Source: Bacteroidia bacterium (lineage in GTDB: Bacteria; Bacteroidota; Bacteroidia; Cytophagales; Cyclobacteriaceae). From it: a stretch of 13,469 nt of DNA. Below the pieces are notes generated by a model. The model did not search any database. It was given only the letters and a program-made list of their open reading frames with translations, and was not told where the DNA came from. Of the stretch, positions 1-7,587 are shown piece by piece. The position numbers were made by a program, and so were the translations under genes. The DNA lies in contig JAENVX010000261.1 in assembly GCA_016650355.1 (NCBI GenBank), positions 1-13,469 on the forward strand. Reading direction: 5' to 3'. Position 1 is the stretch's first letter, and every line of letters begins with the position of its first letter.

Positions 1-154
1 TGAAATAAAATTACTTTGGCGCAATTCCGATGATGTCTTGAGCAAAACTGAATTATCAATTTTGTTGATTGAAATGCAACGGGCTAATCGCACCATTGAG
101 CATGACCTGGTAGAATTCGATCAGTTTGTAAATATGTTGAAAGCAATGGAGTAG
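1..154 (+). CDS. C-terminal fragment of an unrecognised protein
   Basis: An open frame enters from the left edge in the frame beginning at base 2. It runs 50 codons to a TAG stop at 152-154. The visible peptide is rich in Leu, Glu, Asp and Asn, with a likely amphipathic helical stretch (around LLIEMQRANRTIEHD) and no cysteines, transmembrane segment or recognisable motif. The start lies outside the window, so neither family nor full length can be judged. It points toward the minus-strand desaturase and shares a hairpin terminator with it. That this is a real gene end is supported by its being open up to the edge, by ordinary codon use, and by the terminator just after the stop. I assign no function. 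Confidence 0.55.
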   Translation, partial: EIKLLWRNSDDVLSKTELSILLIEMQRANRTIEHDLVEFDQFVNMLKAME

Positions 155-174
155 AACCAAGAAAATTTTAGAAT

Positions 175-212
175 AAAAAAAGCCCAACATTTCAGTCGGG
201 CTTTAGTTTTAA
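175..212. terminator. Bidirectional hairpin terminator between convergent genes
   Basis: The arms at 179-188 and 195-204 enclose a 6-nt loop. Read on the minus strand the stem is AAAGCCCGAC/GTTGGGCTTT, 10 bp with one G-U pair, followed by a run of six T's, which makes a textbook Rho-independent terminator for the desaturase gene. On the plus strand one pair becomes an A-C mismatch, but the GC-core stem is still followed by a T-rich stretch (205-210), so it can also end the gene that stops at 154. Confidence 0.8.
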
Positions 213-221
213 TAAGTTTTT

Positions 222-1340
222 TTAGGCTGCCACCCTTGCCAGCTGTGGCAAAACTAGTGGCTTCTTTCCAAGTGCTTTTAGCAACCGCGCATGGGCAACG
301 ATTGCTTGCATAAAAGTATCTTTTGATTTGTAGGGAACACCAAATTCTTTTGAAGTGCTTTCCACAATGGGTGCAATTTTTCGGTAATGAACATGACAAA
401 TGTTAGGGAACAAATGATGTTCTACCTGAAAGTTTAAACCGCCAACATACCACGAAAAGGCTTTGTGTCGATGACCAAAGTTCGTGGTCGTATGCATCTG
501 ATGAATAGCCCAGTTGTTTTCGAGGTTGCCATTTTCATCGGGCACGGGATACTCAGTACCCTCTACCACGTGTGCCGGTTGGAATATGATGGCAAGAATA
601 AATCCGGCCACATAATGCATAACAAAGAAACCAAGGAATACCTGTAAGAACGAAACAGGAAGTAACCACATTGGAATGGCGAATATGTACCCTAAGTAAA
701 TAACCTTCGTAAGAATGAGGACAGCCCACTCTTGCTTGATGGAGGCTTTTTGTTTTTTTACGAGGCCATCTCTTTGATATCTGTTCAATCGATTATAATC
801 CTTGAAAAGAATCCAGACAAAAGTAAGGAGTCCATAAAAAAACCAGGCATAAAAATGTTGAAAGCGATGAATGGGTTTCCAATCAGACTCTGGTGACATA
901 CGTAACACACCGCGTGGGCTAATGTCTTCGTCTACGTCATGGATATTGGTGTACGTATGATGTAGCACATTGTGCTGCACTTTCCAATTAAAGGAATGAC
1001 CACCTACTAAGTTTAAGGTGGCACCCATTATATTGTTGATCCAGGGTTTAGTTGAGTAAGAGCCGTGATTAGCATCGTGCATAATAGAAAGACCGATGCC
1101 TGCTTTTCCCAAACCCATTACCACGCAAAGCGCTAACAGAGCCCAGCCCGCTGTTACAACACCCGATATCATTATGAAATAGGGAGTCATATATAATGCC
1201 AGCATAAAAATGGATTTAATAACCATTTCCGCATTGGCAGTCTTTTGAATATCATTGGATGTAAAGTAGGCGTTCACACGCTGACTCAGCGTGGTAAAAT
1301 ACTCTGCCTGGGTTCGGGCAAACTTTATTGATTTATTCAT
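222..1340 (-). CDS. Membrane fatty acid desaturase (acyl-lipid/acyl-CoA, front-end-type histidine boxes)
   Basis: A 372-residue integral membrane di-iron desaturase that would insert a double bond into membrane or CoA-linked fatty acyl chains. All three histidine boxes are present: HDANH at residues 88-92, HNVLHH at 123-128 and QVEHH at 305-309. A further HDVDED stretch follows the second box. Hydrophobic segments lie near residues 44-80, 163-180 and 207-255, as expected for four membrane crossings with the boxes on the cytoplasmic side. Gln as the first residue of the third box is characteristic of the front-end (delta-5/delta-6-like) branch, but the fused cytochrome b5 domain of the eukaryotic enzymes is absent, so electrons must come from a separate carrier. 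Regiospecificity cannot be read from the sequence. The gene lies downstream of psd with a 159-bp gap, so it is probably transcribed separately. The start is the ATG at 1338-1340; no Shine-Dalgarno is evident. Confidence 0.93.
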   Translation of the reverse strand: MNKSIKFARTQAEYFTTLSQRVNAYFTSNDIQKTANAEMVIKSIFMLALYMTPYFIMISGVVTAGWALLALCVVMGLGKAGIGLSIMHDANHGSYSTKPWINNIMGATLNLVGGHSFNWKVQHNVLHHTYTNIHDVDEDISPRGVLRMSPESDWKPIHRFQHFYAWFFYGLLTFVWILFKDYNRLNRYQRDGLVKKQKASIKQEWAVLILTKVIYLGYIFAIPMWLLPVSFLQVFLGFFVMHYVAGFILAIIFQPAHVVEGTEYPVPDENGNLENNWAIHQMHTTTNFGHRHKAFSWYVGGLNFQVEHHLFPNICHVHYRKIAPIVESTSKEFGVPYKSKDTFMQAIVAHARLLKALGKKPLVLPQLARVAA

Positions 1341-1499
1341 GAAAAAATAAAATGATGTTGAAACTTATATGTGATTTATTGCAATTGAGTGAAGAAGTTA
1401 TTCCACGCAATTAGATAAAGATACGGAATCGACTCCGACATAACACCTGGTAGGTAATAAAATCTTTGGTAATGTCGAAAAACACGCCTTCAGCGGGGT

Positions 1500-2156
1500 C
1501 TATAGTTCTGCAAGCACGGTCTTGCCGCCAGTAGTTTTATCTCCAATCTTAACATTCACTTTTGCTTCAAGGGGAAGAAATATATCTACGCGTGAACCAA
1601 ATTTAATAAAACCAAACTCATCTCCTTGCTCTAATACCTGACCCTCTTTCACATAACATTTAATTCTGCGGGCCAGTGCACCCGCTATCTGACGAAATAA
1701 AATTTCAGTACCGTTTTTCATTTTTGTTACTACTGTGGTCCGTTCATTCTCAGTACTGGATTTAGGATGCCACGCTACTAAATATTTTCCAGTATGGTAT
1801 TTAAAAAAACTGATAACACCAGTCACTGGCATTCTGTTAACATGAACATTAACAGGCGACATGAAAATAGAAATCTGCTTTCTTTTTGAATTGAAATATT
1901 CAGATTCTAAAGTTTCTTCAATGACAACTACTTTGCCATCGGCTGGAGCTATCACATGCTGATCATTTTTCTGCACAACAAAAATGGGCAATCGGAAGAA
2001 TTGCAGTATGATAAGGTAGAAAACCAGACTTATGCCAATCGCAATGTTTTGCAATACTAAAGCTTGGGGAAAATAAAACCCAACTGCCCAATTCAAGACA
2101 AACAGAATAATCAATAAAATAAACAATAAGGTGCGCCCCTCTTTATGAATTGTCAT
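1500..2156 (-). CDS. psd: Phosphatidylserine decarboxylase, short pyruvoyl type
   Basis: Converts phosphatidylserine to phosphatidylethanolamine at the inner membrane. At 218 residues this is the short bacterial form, shorter than the E. coli type. Residues 9-29 and 32-54 are two hydrophobic helices that would anchor it. The catalytic part follows: APADG at 70-74 with Asp73, MSPVNVHVNR at 99-108 with His105, HPKSSTENERT at 130-140, and FGSR with Gly187-Ser188. In this family the proenzyme cleaves itself between that Gly and Ser, and the Ser becomes the pyruvoyl group, so the protein should mature into a large beta chain and a small alpha chain of about 31 residues. The gene follows the glutamate dehydrogenase on the same strand across a 75-bp gap containing a terminator. 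cdsA, which supplies the upstream precursor CDP-diacylglycerol, lies two genes away; no phosphatidylserine synthase is in view. The stop is TAG. Confidence 0.93.
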   Translation of the reverse strand: MTIHKEGRTLLFILLIILFVLNWAVGFYFPQALVLQNIAIGISLVFYLIILQFFRLPIFVVQKNDQHVIAPADGKVVVIEETLESEYFNSKRKQISIFMSPVNVHVNRMPVTGVISFFKYHTGKYLVAWHPKSSTENERTTVVTKMKNGTEILFRQIAGALARRIKCYVKEGQVLEQGDEFGFIKFGSRVDIFLPLEAKVNVKIGDKTTGGKTVLAEL

Positions 2157-2169
2157 GTTGCTAGGTTAA

Positions 2170-2201
2170 ATTAAAAAGAACAGCAAGCCTGAAGGGCTTG
2201 C
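2170..2201 (-). terminator. Rho-independent terminator after glutamate dehydrogenase
   Basis: On the minus strand a 7-bp perfect stem, GCAAGCC/GGCTTGC (plus-strand 2195-2201 and 2183-2189), encloses a 5-nt loop. It is followed by TGTTCTTTTTAATTT. It sits 30 bp past the glutamate dehydrogenase stop and 27 bp before the psd start, so psd is either expressed by read-through or has a promoter overlapping this region. Confidence 0.75.
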
Positions 2202-2231
2202 CGCACAAAGTTATGATAAATACTGTTTTGT

Positions 2232-3506
2232 TTAATAACCACCACGGTACTTGTAGGTCTTCGCTACTTTATCAATCGCTACCATGTAAGCGGCAATGCG
2301 CATAGATACCTTGTATTCTACCGATGTCTTATATACATTGGTAAAAGCATCTTTCATGATCCTGTCGCTTCTGCGATTTACACGATCAGCTGTCCACTTG
2401 TACCCCAGACGATTTTGTACCCATTCGAAATAGGAAACAGTAACGCCACCTGCATTGGCCAATATATCTGGAACAACACTAATTCCTTTTTCAAAAATTA
2501 TTTTATCAGCTTTACTGGAGGTAGGTCCGTTAGCTCCTTCAACAATAAGTTTGGCTTGTATTTTTGCTGCGTTATGATGCGTGATGACATCTTCTTTTGC
2601 AGCGGGCACGAGCACATCAACGGGTAGGACAAGAAGTTCATCACCAGAAATTTTTCCGGCTCCCGTGAATCCTTCTAGCGAACCTTTGTTGGCATCGCGA
2701 TATTTTACGGCTTTATCAATTTCAATACCATTTTCATTATAGTAGGCACCAGAAATATCACTTACTGAAACTACTTTCAATCCACGCTCCGCCAATAATA
2801 GCGAAGCCCACGATCCAACATTACCGAACCCTTGCACAGCACATGTTGCGTTGTAAGGATTGATTTTTAATTTTTCCATCGCAGCCAAAGCAGATACCAT
2901 TACACCTCGACCAGTTGCTTCGGTTCTTCCAAGTGATCCACCTAATACAGTAGGTTTGCCCGTGACTACAGCATTCACAGTCATACCTTGTGTGCGTGAA
3001 TATTCATCCATCAACCACGCCATCTCCCGCGGGCCAGTACCCATGTCTGGTGCCGGAATATCTTTATCTGGTCCAAAAATATCGATCATTGATGTCGTGT
3101 AAGAGCGCACGAGCCGTTCTATTTCGCCTGCCGACATTTGGCGTGGATTACAAGTAACACCACCTTTTGCTCCACCATATGGGATGTCTACAACCGCACA
3201 CTTCCACGTCATCCAGGCCGCGAGAGCTTTTACTTCATCAAGACTTACATGGGGATCGAAACGAATTCCACCTTTGGATGGACCAAGAATTGTGGAGTGA
3301 ATAACACGATAACCTTCAAATACTTTAATGGTGCCATCATCCATCGTAATTGGCAAAGACACAATTACCTGTTTGGCTGGAGATTTTAGCACATTATATA
3401 CTTCTTCTTCCAAGCCAAGAATTTGTGAGGCCTCTCTAAAACGAGTCATCATGGCTTCAAATGGGTTTTCAGTGTCGAGTAGAGGAGCAGGTTCTAGATA
3501 GCCCAT
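2232..3506 (-). CDS. gdhA: NAD-type glutamate dehydrogenase (Glu/Leu/Phe/Val dehydrogenase family)
   Basis: Interconverts glutamate and 2-oxoglutarate plus ammonia in the cytoplasm, linking nitrogen and carbon metabolism. The 424-residue length matches the hexameric NAD-dependent enzymes of the RocG/GudB type. The N-terminal substrate domain has GPSKGG with Lys78, Lys102 in MTWK, the catalytic GGAKGG with Lys114, and PAPDMGTG with Asp154. The C-terminal nucleotide-binding domain has GFGNVG at 226-231. An acidic residue (Asp250, in VSVSD) follows the second beta strand, which in this fold usually favours NAD over NADP. Preference for glutamate over branched-chain or aromatic amino acids is likely but not proven by sequence alone. 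The gene stands between cdsA and psd but has its own promoter-like element upstream and a hairpin terminator downstream, so it is probably a monocistronic unit. The start is the ATG at 3504-3506. Confidence 0.95.
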   Translation of the reverse strand: MGYLEPAPLLDTENPFEAMMTRFREASQILGLEEEVYNVLKSPAKQVIVSLPITMDDGTIKVFEGYRVIHSTILGPSKGGIRFDPHVSLDEVKALAAWMTWKCAVVDIPYGGAKGGVTCNPRQMSAGEIERLVRSYTTSMIDIFGPDKDIPAPDMGTGPREMAWLMDEYSRTQGMTVNAVVTGKPTVLGGSLGRTEATGRGVMVSALAAMEKLKINPYNATCAVQGFGNVGSWASLLLAERGLKVVSVSDISGAYYNENGIEIDKAVKYRDANKGSLEGFTGAGKISGDELLVLPVDVLVPAAKEDVITHHNAAKIQAKLIVEGANGPTSSKADKIIFEKGISVVPDILANAGGVTVSYFEWVQNRLGYKWTADRVNRRSDRIMKDAFTNVYKTSVEYKVSMRIAAYMVAIDKVAKTYKYRGGY

Positions 3507-3737
3507 AAAAAGCAGTTATTTTTAGTTGTATTTATTTCGAATGACCCAATTCAATCATGCTTCGAAAACGGTTGCAAAGATAGATAAATAAGGGAGATTG
3601 GTAAAGAGAACAATTATTTAGAGATAGCTTTTCTGCGCAATTATGTTTACCCTAATATTTTTCCATGCAAAGGCTAAGCCTCCGAATAAAAACTTAATCC
3701 TGATGAGATTGAGCAAATAAAATGCTGGCTATGCGCT
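3507..3737. other. Intergenic region between cdsA and glutamate dehydrogenase
   Basis: This 231-bp AT-rich gap holds the promoter-like element at 3575-3605. Downstream of cdsA on the minus strand I see only a weak 4-bp GC hairpin (AGGC TTA GCCT, around 3671-3681) without a good T run, so how cdsA transcription ends is unclear. No tRNA or plausible small gene was found. Confidence 0.5.
3575..3605 (-). promoter_or_regulatory. Bacteroidota-type promoter for glutamate dehydrogenase
   Basis: On the minus strand TATCTTTG (plus-strand 3575-3582) is an exact match to the Bacteroidota -7 consensus TAnnTTTG. It is preceded at a spacing of 19 nt by TTTA (3602-3605), one base off the -33 element TTTG. 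Transcription would begin around 3570, giving a leader of roughly 65 nt before the ATG. The match is seen in the sequence; activity is inferred. Confidence 0.6.
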
Positions 3738-4565
3738 TTAGAAAATCTCCAAAAAAGCTACTATAAAAGGAGCTGATATAAGAAGGCCATCGAAGCGATC
3801 AAGAAATCCGCCATGGCCGGGCAAACTGTCACCACTATCTTTAATTTCGATACTGCGTTTTAAAAGAGATTCCACAAGATCGCCAAAGACACCACCTATA
3901 ATGATGATAATCGCGATGCACATCCATTGCCAAAAGGCAAGTGATTGAAAGTAGCGTGCAATTACAAAAGCAAAGATGAACGCGAGGATGGCACCACCAA
4001 CCGCCCCTTCCCATGATTTTTTTGGGGAGATGCGTTCAAAAAGTTTCCGTTTCCCAAACAGCGTGCCTGCAAAATAGGCACCCGTATCGCTGGCCCATAA
4101 AATAAAAAGACAACCGACCATGATCTGATAATCGTAGTAGCCATTTTCAAATGAAGCAATGTTTAGCAGGGCAAACGGAATGGCTACGTAAAATATTCCG
4201 AGAAATGTAAAAGCAATATTGGTGAAGGGCTTACGCTCAGTTTTTTTATAAAGTTTGATCATGTAAACACAAGCCAGGAGCGGAAAAATCAAAAAATAAT
4301 AGCGATACGAAATGCTACGTTGCTCAATAAAAAAGGAAAGACAAAAAATGATCATACCGCAAATCGTGCCAAATGTTTTTTGTGGAATCATTCCATCCAA
4401 ACCGGCAAGCCCATAAAACTCCCACAAGGAGACGATGCAAATGAAGAAGAATATTACAAAGTAGGTCCACTCACTGAAGATAACACCAAATATTATTAGT
4501 GCAGAACCCAACAAGCCGGTTATTAAACGTTGCGTAAGGTTATTGTATTTTTTTAGAACGATCAC
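3738..4565 (-). CDS. cdsA: Phosphatidate cytidylyltransferase (CDP-diacylglycerol synthase)
   Basis: Joins CTP and phosphatidic acid to make CDP-diacylglycerol, the precursor of all bacterial phosphoglycerolipids, in the inner membrane. The 275-residue protein is very hydrophobic, with about eight predicted membrane segments. Near the C terminus it matches the CDS family signature: SLLKR at 233-237, KDSGDS at 242-247, PGHGG at 249-253 and DRFD at 256-259. Other family landmarks are SDTGAYFAG at 159-167 and SPKKSWEG at 180-187. The start is GTG at 4563-4565, overlapping the TGA stop of the upstream CPBP protease gene by 4 bp (GTGA). The next in-frame methionine is far into the protein, beyond the first helix, and the residues after the GTG resemble a normal CdsA N terminus. 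The overlap implies co-transcription and probable translational coupling with the protease. Confidence 0.95.
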   Translation of the reverse strand: MIVLKKYNNLTQRLITGLLGSALIIFGVIFSEWTYFVIFFFICIVSLWEFYGLAGLDGMIPQKTFGTICGMIIFCLSFFIEQRSISYRYYFLIFPLLACVYMIKLYKKTERKPFTNIAFTFLGIFYVAIPFALLNIASFENGYYDYQIMVGCLFILWASDTGAYFAGTLFGKRKLFERISPKKSWEGAVGGAILAFIFAFVIARYFQSLAFWQWMCIAIIIIIGGVFGDLVESLLKRSIEIKDSGDSLPGHGGFLDRFDGLLISAPFIVAFLEIF

Positions 4566-5491
4566 AGAGGAATGTTATTTCGGGCTTCGTAGAATTTTTT
4601 CAAATATACTAATAGCCAAATAGTAATAATTGTAAAGGCAGCAATTGCAGGCCAGGGTGCCACATCAGGAGATTCTAAATCAATATCAGCAACTCCAAGC
4701 TGGTTGAGATACATTATCACAACCTGGAACCCATTGTTAATGAAGTGAGCAAACATAGCTATACGCAAGTCACCAGACCAATGATAGAGATAACCAAACA
4801 ATGCACCCAACAATACACGAGGTACAAAACCAAAAAATTGCATGTGTATGGCACTAAACAAAAAGGCAGAAATCCAGATGGCAGCATGGATATTTTTAGT
4901 AGCACGTTGGAGTTCGGGTTGAAGCAGTCCTCGGAACACAAGCTCTTCTCCAATGCCCGGGAGAATTGCAATCACAACAAAGGCTAGCATAAATTCACCA
5001 ATAGAATCAAACGTTGTGAGGAAGGTGGTAAGCTGCATTGCCAAATCTTCTTTTTCGCGGGCCCAACTTTCAAATGCTTTCAACGCCTCCGGTAATTTTA
5101 GATTGGCGTTCCATTCAATGAAAACAGAATTGGTAGCCATAAAGAAAATCACAATGCCTGCGGTGATCAGTATCATTAATCCATAGATAGGCCGTTGGCC
5201 AATAAGAAGAAATGGGTTTTTCCTTTCGATGGAATATAGATAGAGAGAAGGGCCAACGATTAGTCCAAAAAATGTAGCACACCCTTGTAAAATATAAAGA
5301 GGGGTTTTGATTTCCGGATGATCAATAGGGTTTGAAACATTAAGGATAAAATCCATGAAACTACCTTCTACAAAAGGCAGGGCTACGAGCATTCCAATAA
5401 GTGGGCCGATGATAATAAACCCCACCATGGAGGTTAAAAAAATAAGGAGAACTGAAATCCAAGGTGGTCGGTCTGAAATACTGTTGTACAT
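4562..5491 (-). CDS. CPBP-family intramembrane metalloprotease (CAAX protease/Abi family)
   Basis: A 309-residue polytopic membrane protein with about eight hydrophobic segments. Residues 180-196 hold the family glutamate motif EExxxR (Glu182, Glu183, Arg187). The second motif is FSAIH, with His216, and the third is FAHFINN, with His249 and Asn253. Together they form the predicted metal and catalytic site of CPBP (Rce1-like) proteases. In bacteria members range from bacteriocin-immunity proteins to housekeeping membrane proteases, and the substrate cannot be read here. It is the first gene of a two-gene unit with cdsA, overlapping by 4 bp, so a link to membrane lipid or envelope homeostasis is possible but inferred. 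It diverges from the dus gene across only 44 bp. The start is the ATG at 5489-5491. Confidence 0.9.
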   Translation of the reverse strand: MYNSISDRPPWISVLLIFLTSMVGFIIIGPLIGMLVALPFVEGSFMDFILNVSNPIDHPEIKTPLYILQGCATFFGLIVGPSLYLYSIERKNPFLLIGQRPIYGLMILITAGIVIFFMATNSVFIEWNANLKLPEALKAFESWAREKEDLAMQLTTFLTTFDSIGEFMLAFVVIAILPGIGEELVFRGLLQPELQRATKNIHAAIWISAFLFSAIHMQFFGFVPRVLLGALFGYLYHWSGDLRIAMFAHFINNGFQVVIMYLNQLGVADIDLESPDVAPWPAIAAFTIITIWLLVYLKKFYEARNNIPL

Positions 5492-5519
5492 GTAGGCCGT
5501 TAAATCGTAAAAACCTGAC

Positions 5520-5527
5520 TAAATTTG
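5520..5527 (+). promoter_or_regulatory. Bacteroidota -7 element just upstream of the dus gene
   Basis: TAAATTTG matches TAnnTTTG exactly and ends 8 nt before the ATG at 5536. No good -33 element is visible at the usual distance. If used, it would give a leader of only about 0-6 nt. It lies in the 44-bp divergent gap shared with the CPBP protease gene. Confidence 0.4.
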
Positions 5528-5535
5528 GGCGCAAT

Positions 5536-6531
5536 ATGGTAAAAATCGGCAATATACAGTTAGGAGACTTTCCTCTCCTGCTTGCACCAATGGAGGACGT
5601 AAGTGATCCACCATTCCGTGCCGTATGCAAAGAAGGTGGTGCCGATTTGATGTATACCGAGTTCATTTCATCAGAAGGTCTCATCCGTGATGCTGCCAAA
5701 AGTCGCCAGAAGCTCGATATTTTTGAATACGAACGACCTATAGGCATTCAACTTTTTGGAGGCGATATCGGCAACATGGTGCAGTCGGCAGAGATCGCAA
5801 CGGAAGTGAATCCAGATCTAATTGACATTAATTATGGCTGCCCCGTGAAGGCGGTTGCCTGTCGTGGAGCAGGTGCTGCATTACTTCAGGATATTCCTAA
5901 AATGGTGAAGATGACCGAAGAGATTGTGAAGTGCACACATCTCCCGGTAACCGTAAAAACAAGATTAGGCTGGGATGACAATACTAAAAATGTTGTAGAA
6001 GTGGCCGAGCGATTGCAGGACATTGGCATCAAAGCGCTAACAATTCATGGGCGTACAAGAGTGCAAATGTATAAAGGTCCTGCAGATTGGTCATTGATTG
6101 CAAAAATCAAGGAAAATCCACGTATGAATATTCCAGTTTTTGGCAACGGAGATGTTGACTCACCTGCGAAAGCATTAGAATATAAAAATAGGTATGGAGT
6201 CGATGGTATTATGATTGGGCGTGGAGCTATTGGCAATCCCTGGATCTTTAATGAGATCAAGCAATATTTTAGAACAGGTGAAAAAGTATTACCACCCGAC
6301 ATGTCAGAGCGTGTTCGTGTCGCAAGGAGTCACCTTGACTTCTCCATCCGTTGGAAAGGTGACAAGCTTGGTATTTTTGAAATGCGAAGACATTACTCAA
6401 ATTATTTTAGAGGCACTCCAGATTTTAAACCTTTTCGATCAAGGTTGGTGGAGGCTCCGGACTATTCGGAAGTTTGCGGTATCCTTGACGAAGTGATTGA
6501 CACCTTCTCACCTGAATATGTAAATGCGTAA
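5536..6531 (+). CDS. dusB: tRNA-dihydrouridine synthase, DusB-like
   Basis: An FMN enzyme that reduces specific uridines in the tRNA D-loop to dihydrouridine using NADPH. With the start at 5536 it has 331 residues, typical of Dus proteins. The TIM-barrel part shows APMEDVSD at 17-24 (FMN site), IQLFG at 71-75, NYGCPV at 99-104 with catalytic Cys102, KTRLGW at 141-146, HGRTR at 171-175, and the phosphate-binding GNGDV (203-207) and GRGAIGNPW (228-236). The C-terminal helical domain carries the tRNA-binding region. The frame stays open upstream to an ATG at 5464, but that start would add 24 residues before the conserved N terminus and overlap the divergent protease gene, so the ATG at 5536 is preferred. 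The EamA transporter gene follows after 47 bp on the same strand. The DusB rather than DusA/C assignment is by overall resemblance. Confidence 0.93.
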   Translation: MVKIGNIQLGDFPLLLAPMEDVSDPPFRAVCKEGGADLMYTEFISSEGLIRDAAKSRQKLDIFEYERPIGIQLFGGDIGNMVQSAEIATEVNPDLIDINYGCPVKAVACRGAGAALLQDIPKMVKMTEEIVKCTHLPVTVKTRLGWDDNTKNVVEVAERLQDIGIKALTIHGRTRVQMYKGPADWSLIAKIKENPRMNIPVFGNGDVDSPAKALEYKNRYGVDGIMIGRGAIGNPWIFNEIKQYFRTGEKVLPPDMSERVRVARSHLDFSIRWKGDKLGIFEMRRHYSNYFRGTPDFKPFRSRLVEAPDYSEVCGILDEVIDTFSPEYVNA

Positions 6532-6578
6532 CATAGATAGGTTAGTCCACCCAACTTGTTACTTGGAGTTTTATTCTG

Positions 6579-7457
6579 ATGAGAGATAATCCCAAGTTCC
6601 TCCCTGTTGTATTGCTGATACTTCTCTCCCTTATCTGGGGAACTTCCTTTATTTTAATCAAACAAGGATTAAAAGTTTTTGCCCCCGATGAAGTCGGGTC
6701 TCTGCGCGTGGCTGCAGCAAGTATTTTTCTATTGCCCTTCGCGTTGATGAGGGTACGTGAATTAAGTAAGGACGATTACTTTAAATTATTTGTGTCTGGG
6801 TTAATGGGCATTTTTTTTCCTGCCTTTCTGTTTGCATGGGCACAGACGAGACTTGAAAGTTCGCTGGCCGGCATATTAAATACGCTGTCACCACTTTGGA
6901 CCATGATTATGGGAGCAGTGTTTTTTGGTCAATATTTTAAAGGATATGCTATCGTTGGAATAATCATCAGTTTTGGAGGAGCAATAATATTAACCTTGTC
7001 CAGATCAGCAGGGAGCATTAGCGGTTTTAATGTGTATGGACTTTTGATTGTAATTGCGTGTGCCCTGTATGGCACCAATTTGAATTGGCTGAAATTTAAG
7101 ATACACAACCTGGGGTCGATAACAATTACCAGCGTGGCATTACTGTTAGTAGGACCCTTAGCTGCCACCTATTTATTTGGTTTTACAAGTTTTACTACCA
7201 AGCTAGTGGAGGTTCCTGGTGCTTGGCAGGCCTTTGGTTTTATTGTTTTGCTTGCCCTGATGAGCACCGCCATTGCGAATCTTATCTTTACAAAACTTGT
7301 GAAGATCTCCACTCCCTTATTTGCCAGCTCCGTTACCTATATCATGCCCATTGTTGCTGTGATGTGGGGTGTGATCGATGGGGAACATTTATTAATAGGC
7401 CACTTCATCGGCATGCTTGCAATTTTAGGAGGCGTGTATCTGGCAAACAAAAAATAG
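6579..7457 (+). CDS. DMT-superfamily EamA transporter
   Basis: A 292-residue integral membrane protein with two tandem EamA repeats, roughly residues 8-141 and 152-291, each giving five hydrophobic helices (ten in total). The opening LSLIWGTSFILIKQGL is a typical first-helix motif of EamA exporters, and the second repeat contains TYIMPIVAVMWG and GHFIGMLAILGGVYL. Family members export or import amino acids, nucleosides, drugs and other small metabolites. The substrate cannot be deduced here. The start at 6579 is supported by a GGAG about 10 nt upstream (6565-6568), one of the few Shine-Dalgarno-like sequences in this window. It lies 47 bp after the dus gene, so co-transcription is likely. Confidence 0.88.
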   Translation: MRDNPKFLPVVLLILLSLIWGTSFILIKQGLKVFAPDEVGSLRVAAASIFLLPFALMRVRELSKDDYFKLFVSGLMGIFFPAFLFAWAQTRLESSLAGILNTLSPLWTMIMGAVFFGQYFKGYAIVGIIISFGGAIILTLSRSAGSISGFNVYGLLIVIACALYGTNLNWLKFKIHNLGSITITSVALLLVGPLAATYLFGFTSFTTKLVEVPGAWQAFGFIVLLALMSTAIANLIFTKLVKISTPLFASSVTYIMPIVAVMWGVIDGEHLLIGHFIGMLAILGGVYLANKK

Positions 7458-7587
7458 AAATTGGTAGAGAGTTGCAATAGGACAACATAACGATCAGAAC
7501 GGAATCATTTTATTAGGTATCGTCCATCAATGACATTTTTAGCTTTAAGATATCAATTGTATTTTCAAGAATTCAAAAATTTATGAT

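Noticed and set aside
1341..1499. Possible regulatory element between psd and the desaturase
   Set aside because: Only a one-mismatch -7-like TAAGTTTC about 20 nt before the desaturase start was seen, with no matching -33 box, so it is too weak to annotate.
2860..3389. Open frames of about 80 codons antisense to glutamate dehydrogenase
   Set aside because: They lie wholly opposite a strongly conserved gene, have no family resemblance or start signals, and are expected by chance opposite coding sequence.
222..5491. Possibility that the minus-strand block with the CPBP (Abi-family) protein is a defence or bacteriocin-immunity cluster
   Set aside because: The neighbours are all housekeeping lipid and nitrogen enzymes, with no nuclease, toxin, reverse transcriptase or bacteriocin gene and no mobile-element signs.
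5464..5535. Longer 24-residue N-terminal extension of the dus protein from an upstream ATG
   Set aside because: The extra residues are Cys- and Arg-rich and do not resemble a Dus N terminus. They would overlap the divergent protease gene, and the conserved sequence begins at the ATG at 5536.
5361..5747. A 128-codon minus-strand frame spanning the start regions of the protease and dus genes
   Set aside because: It overlaps two well-supported genes in other frames and has no recognisable domain.
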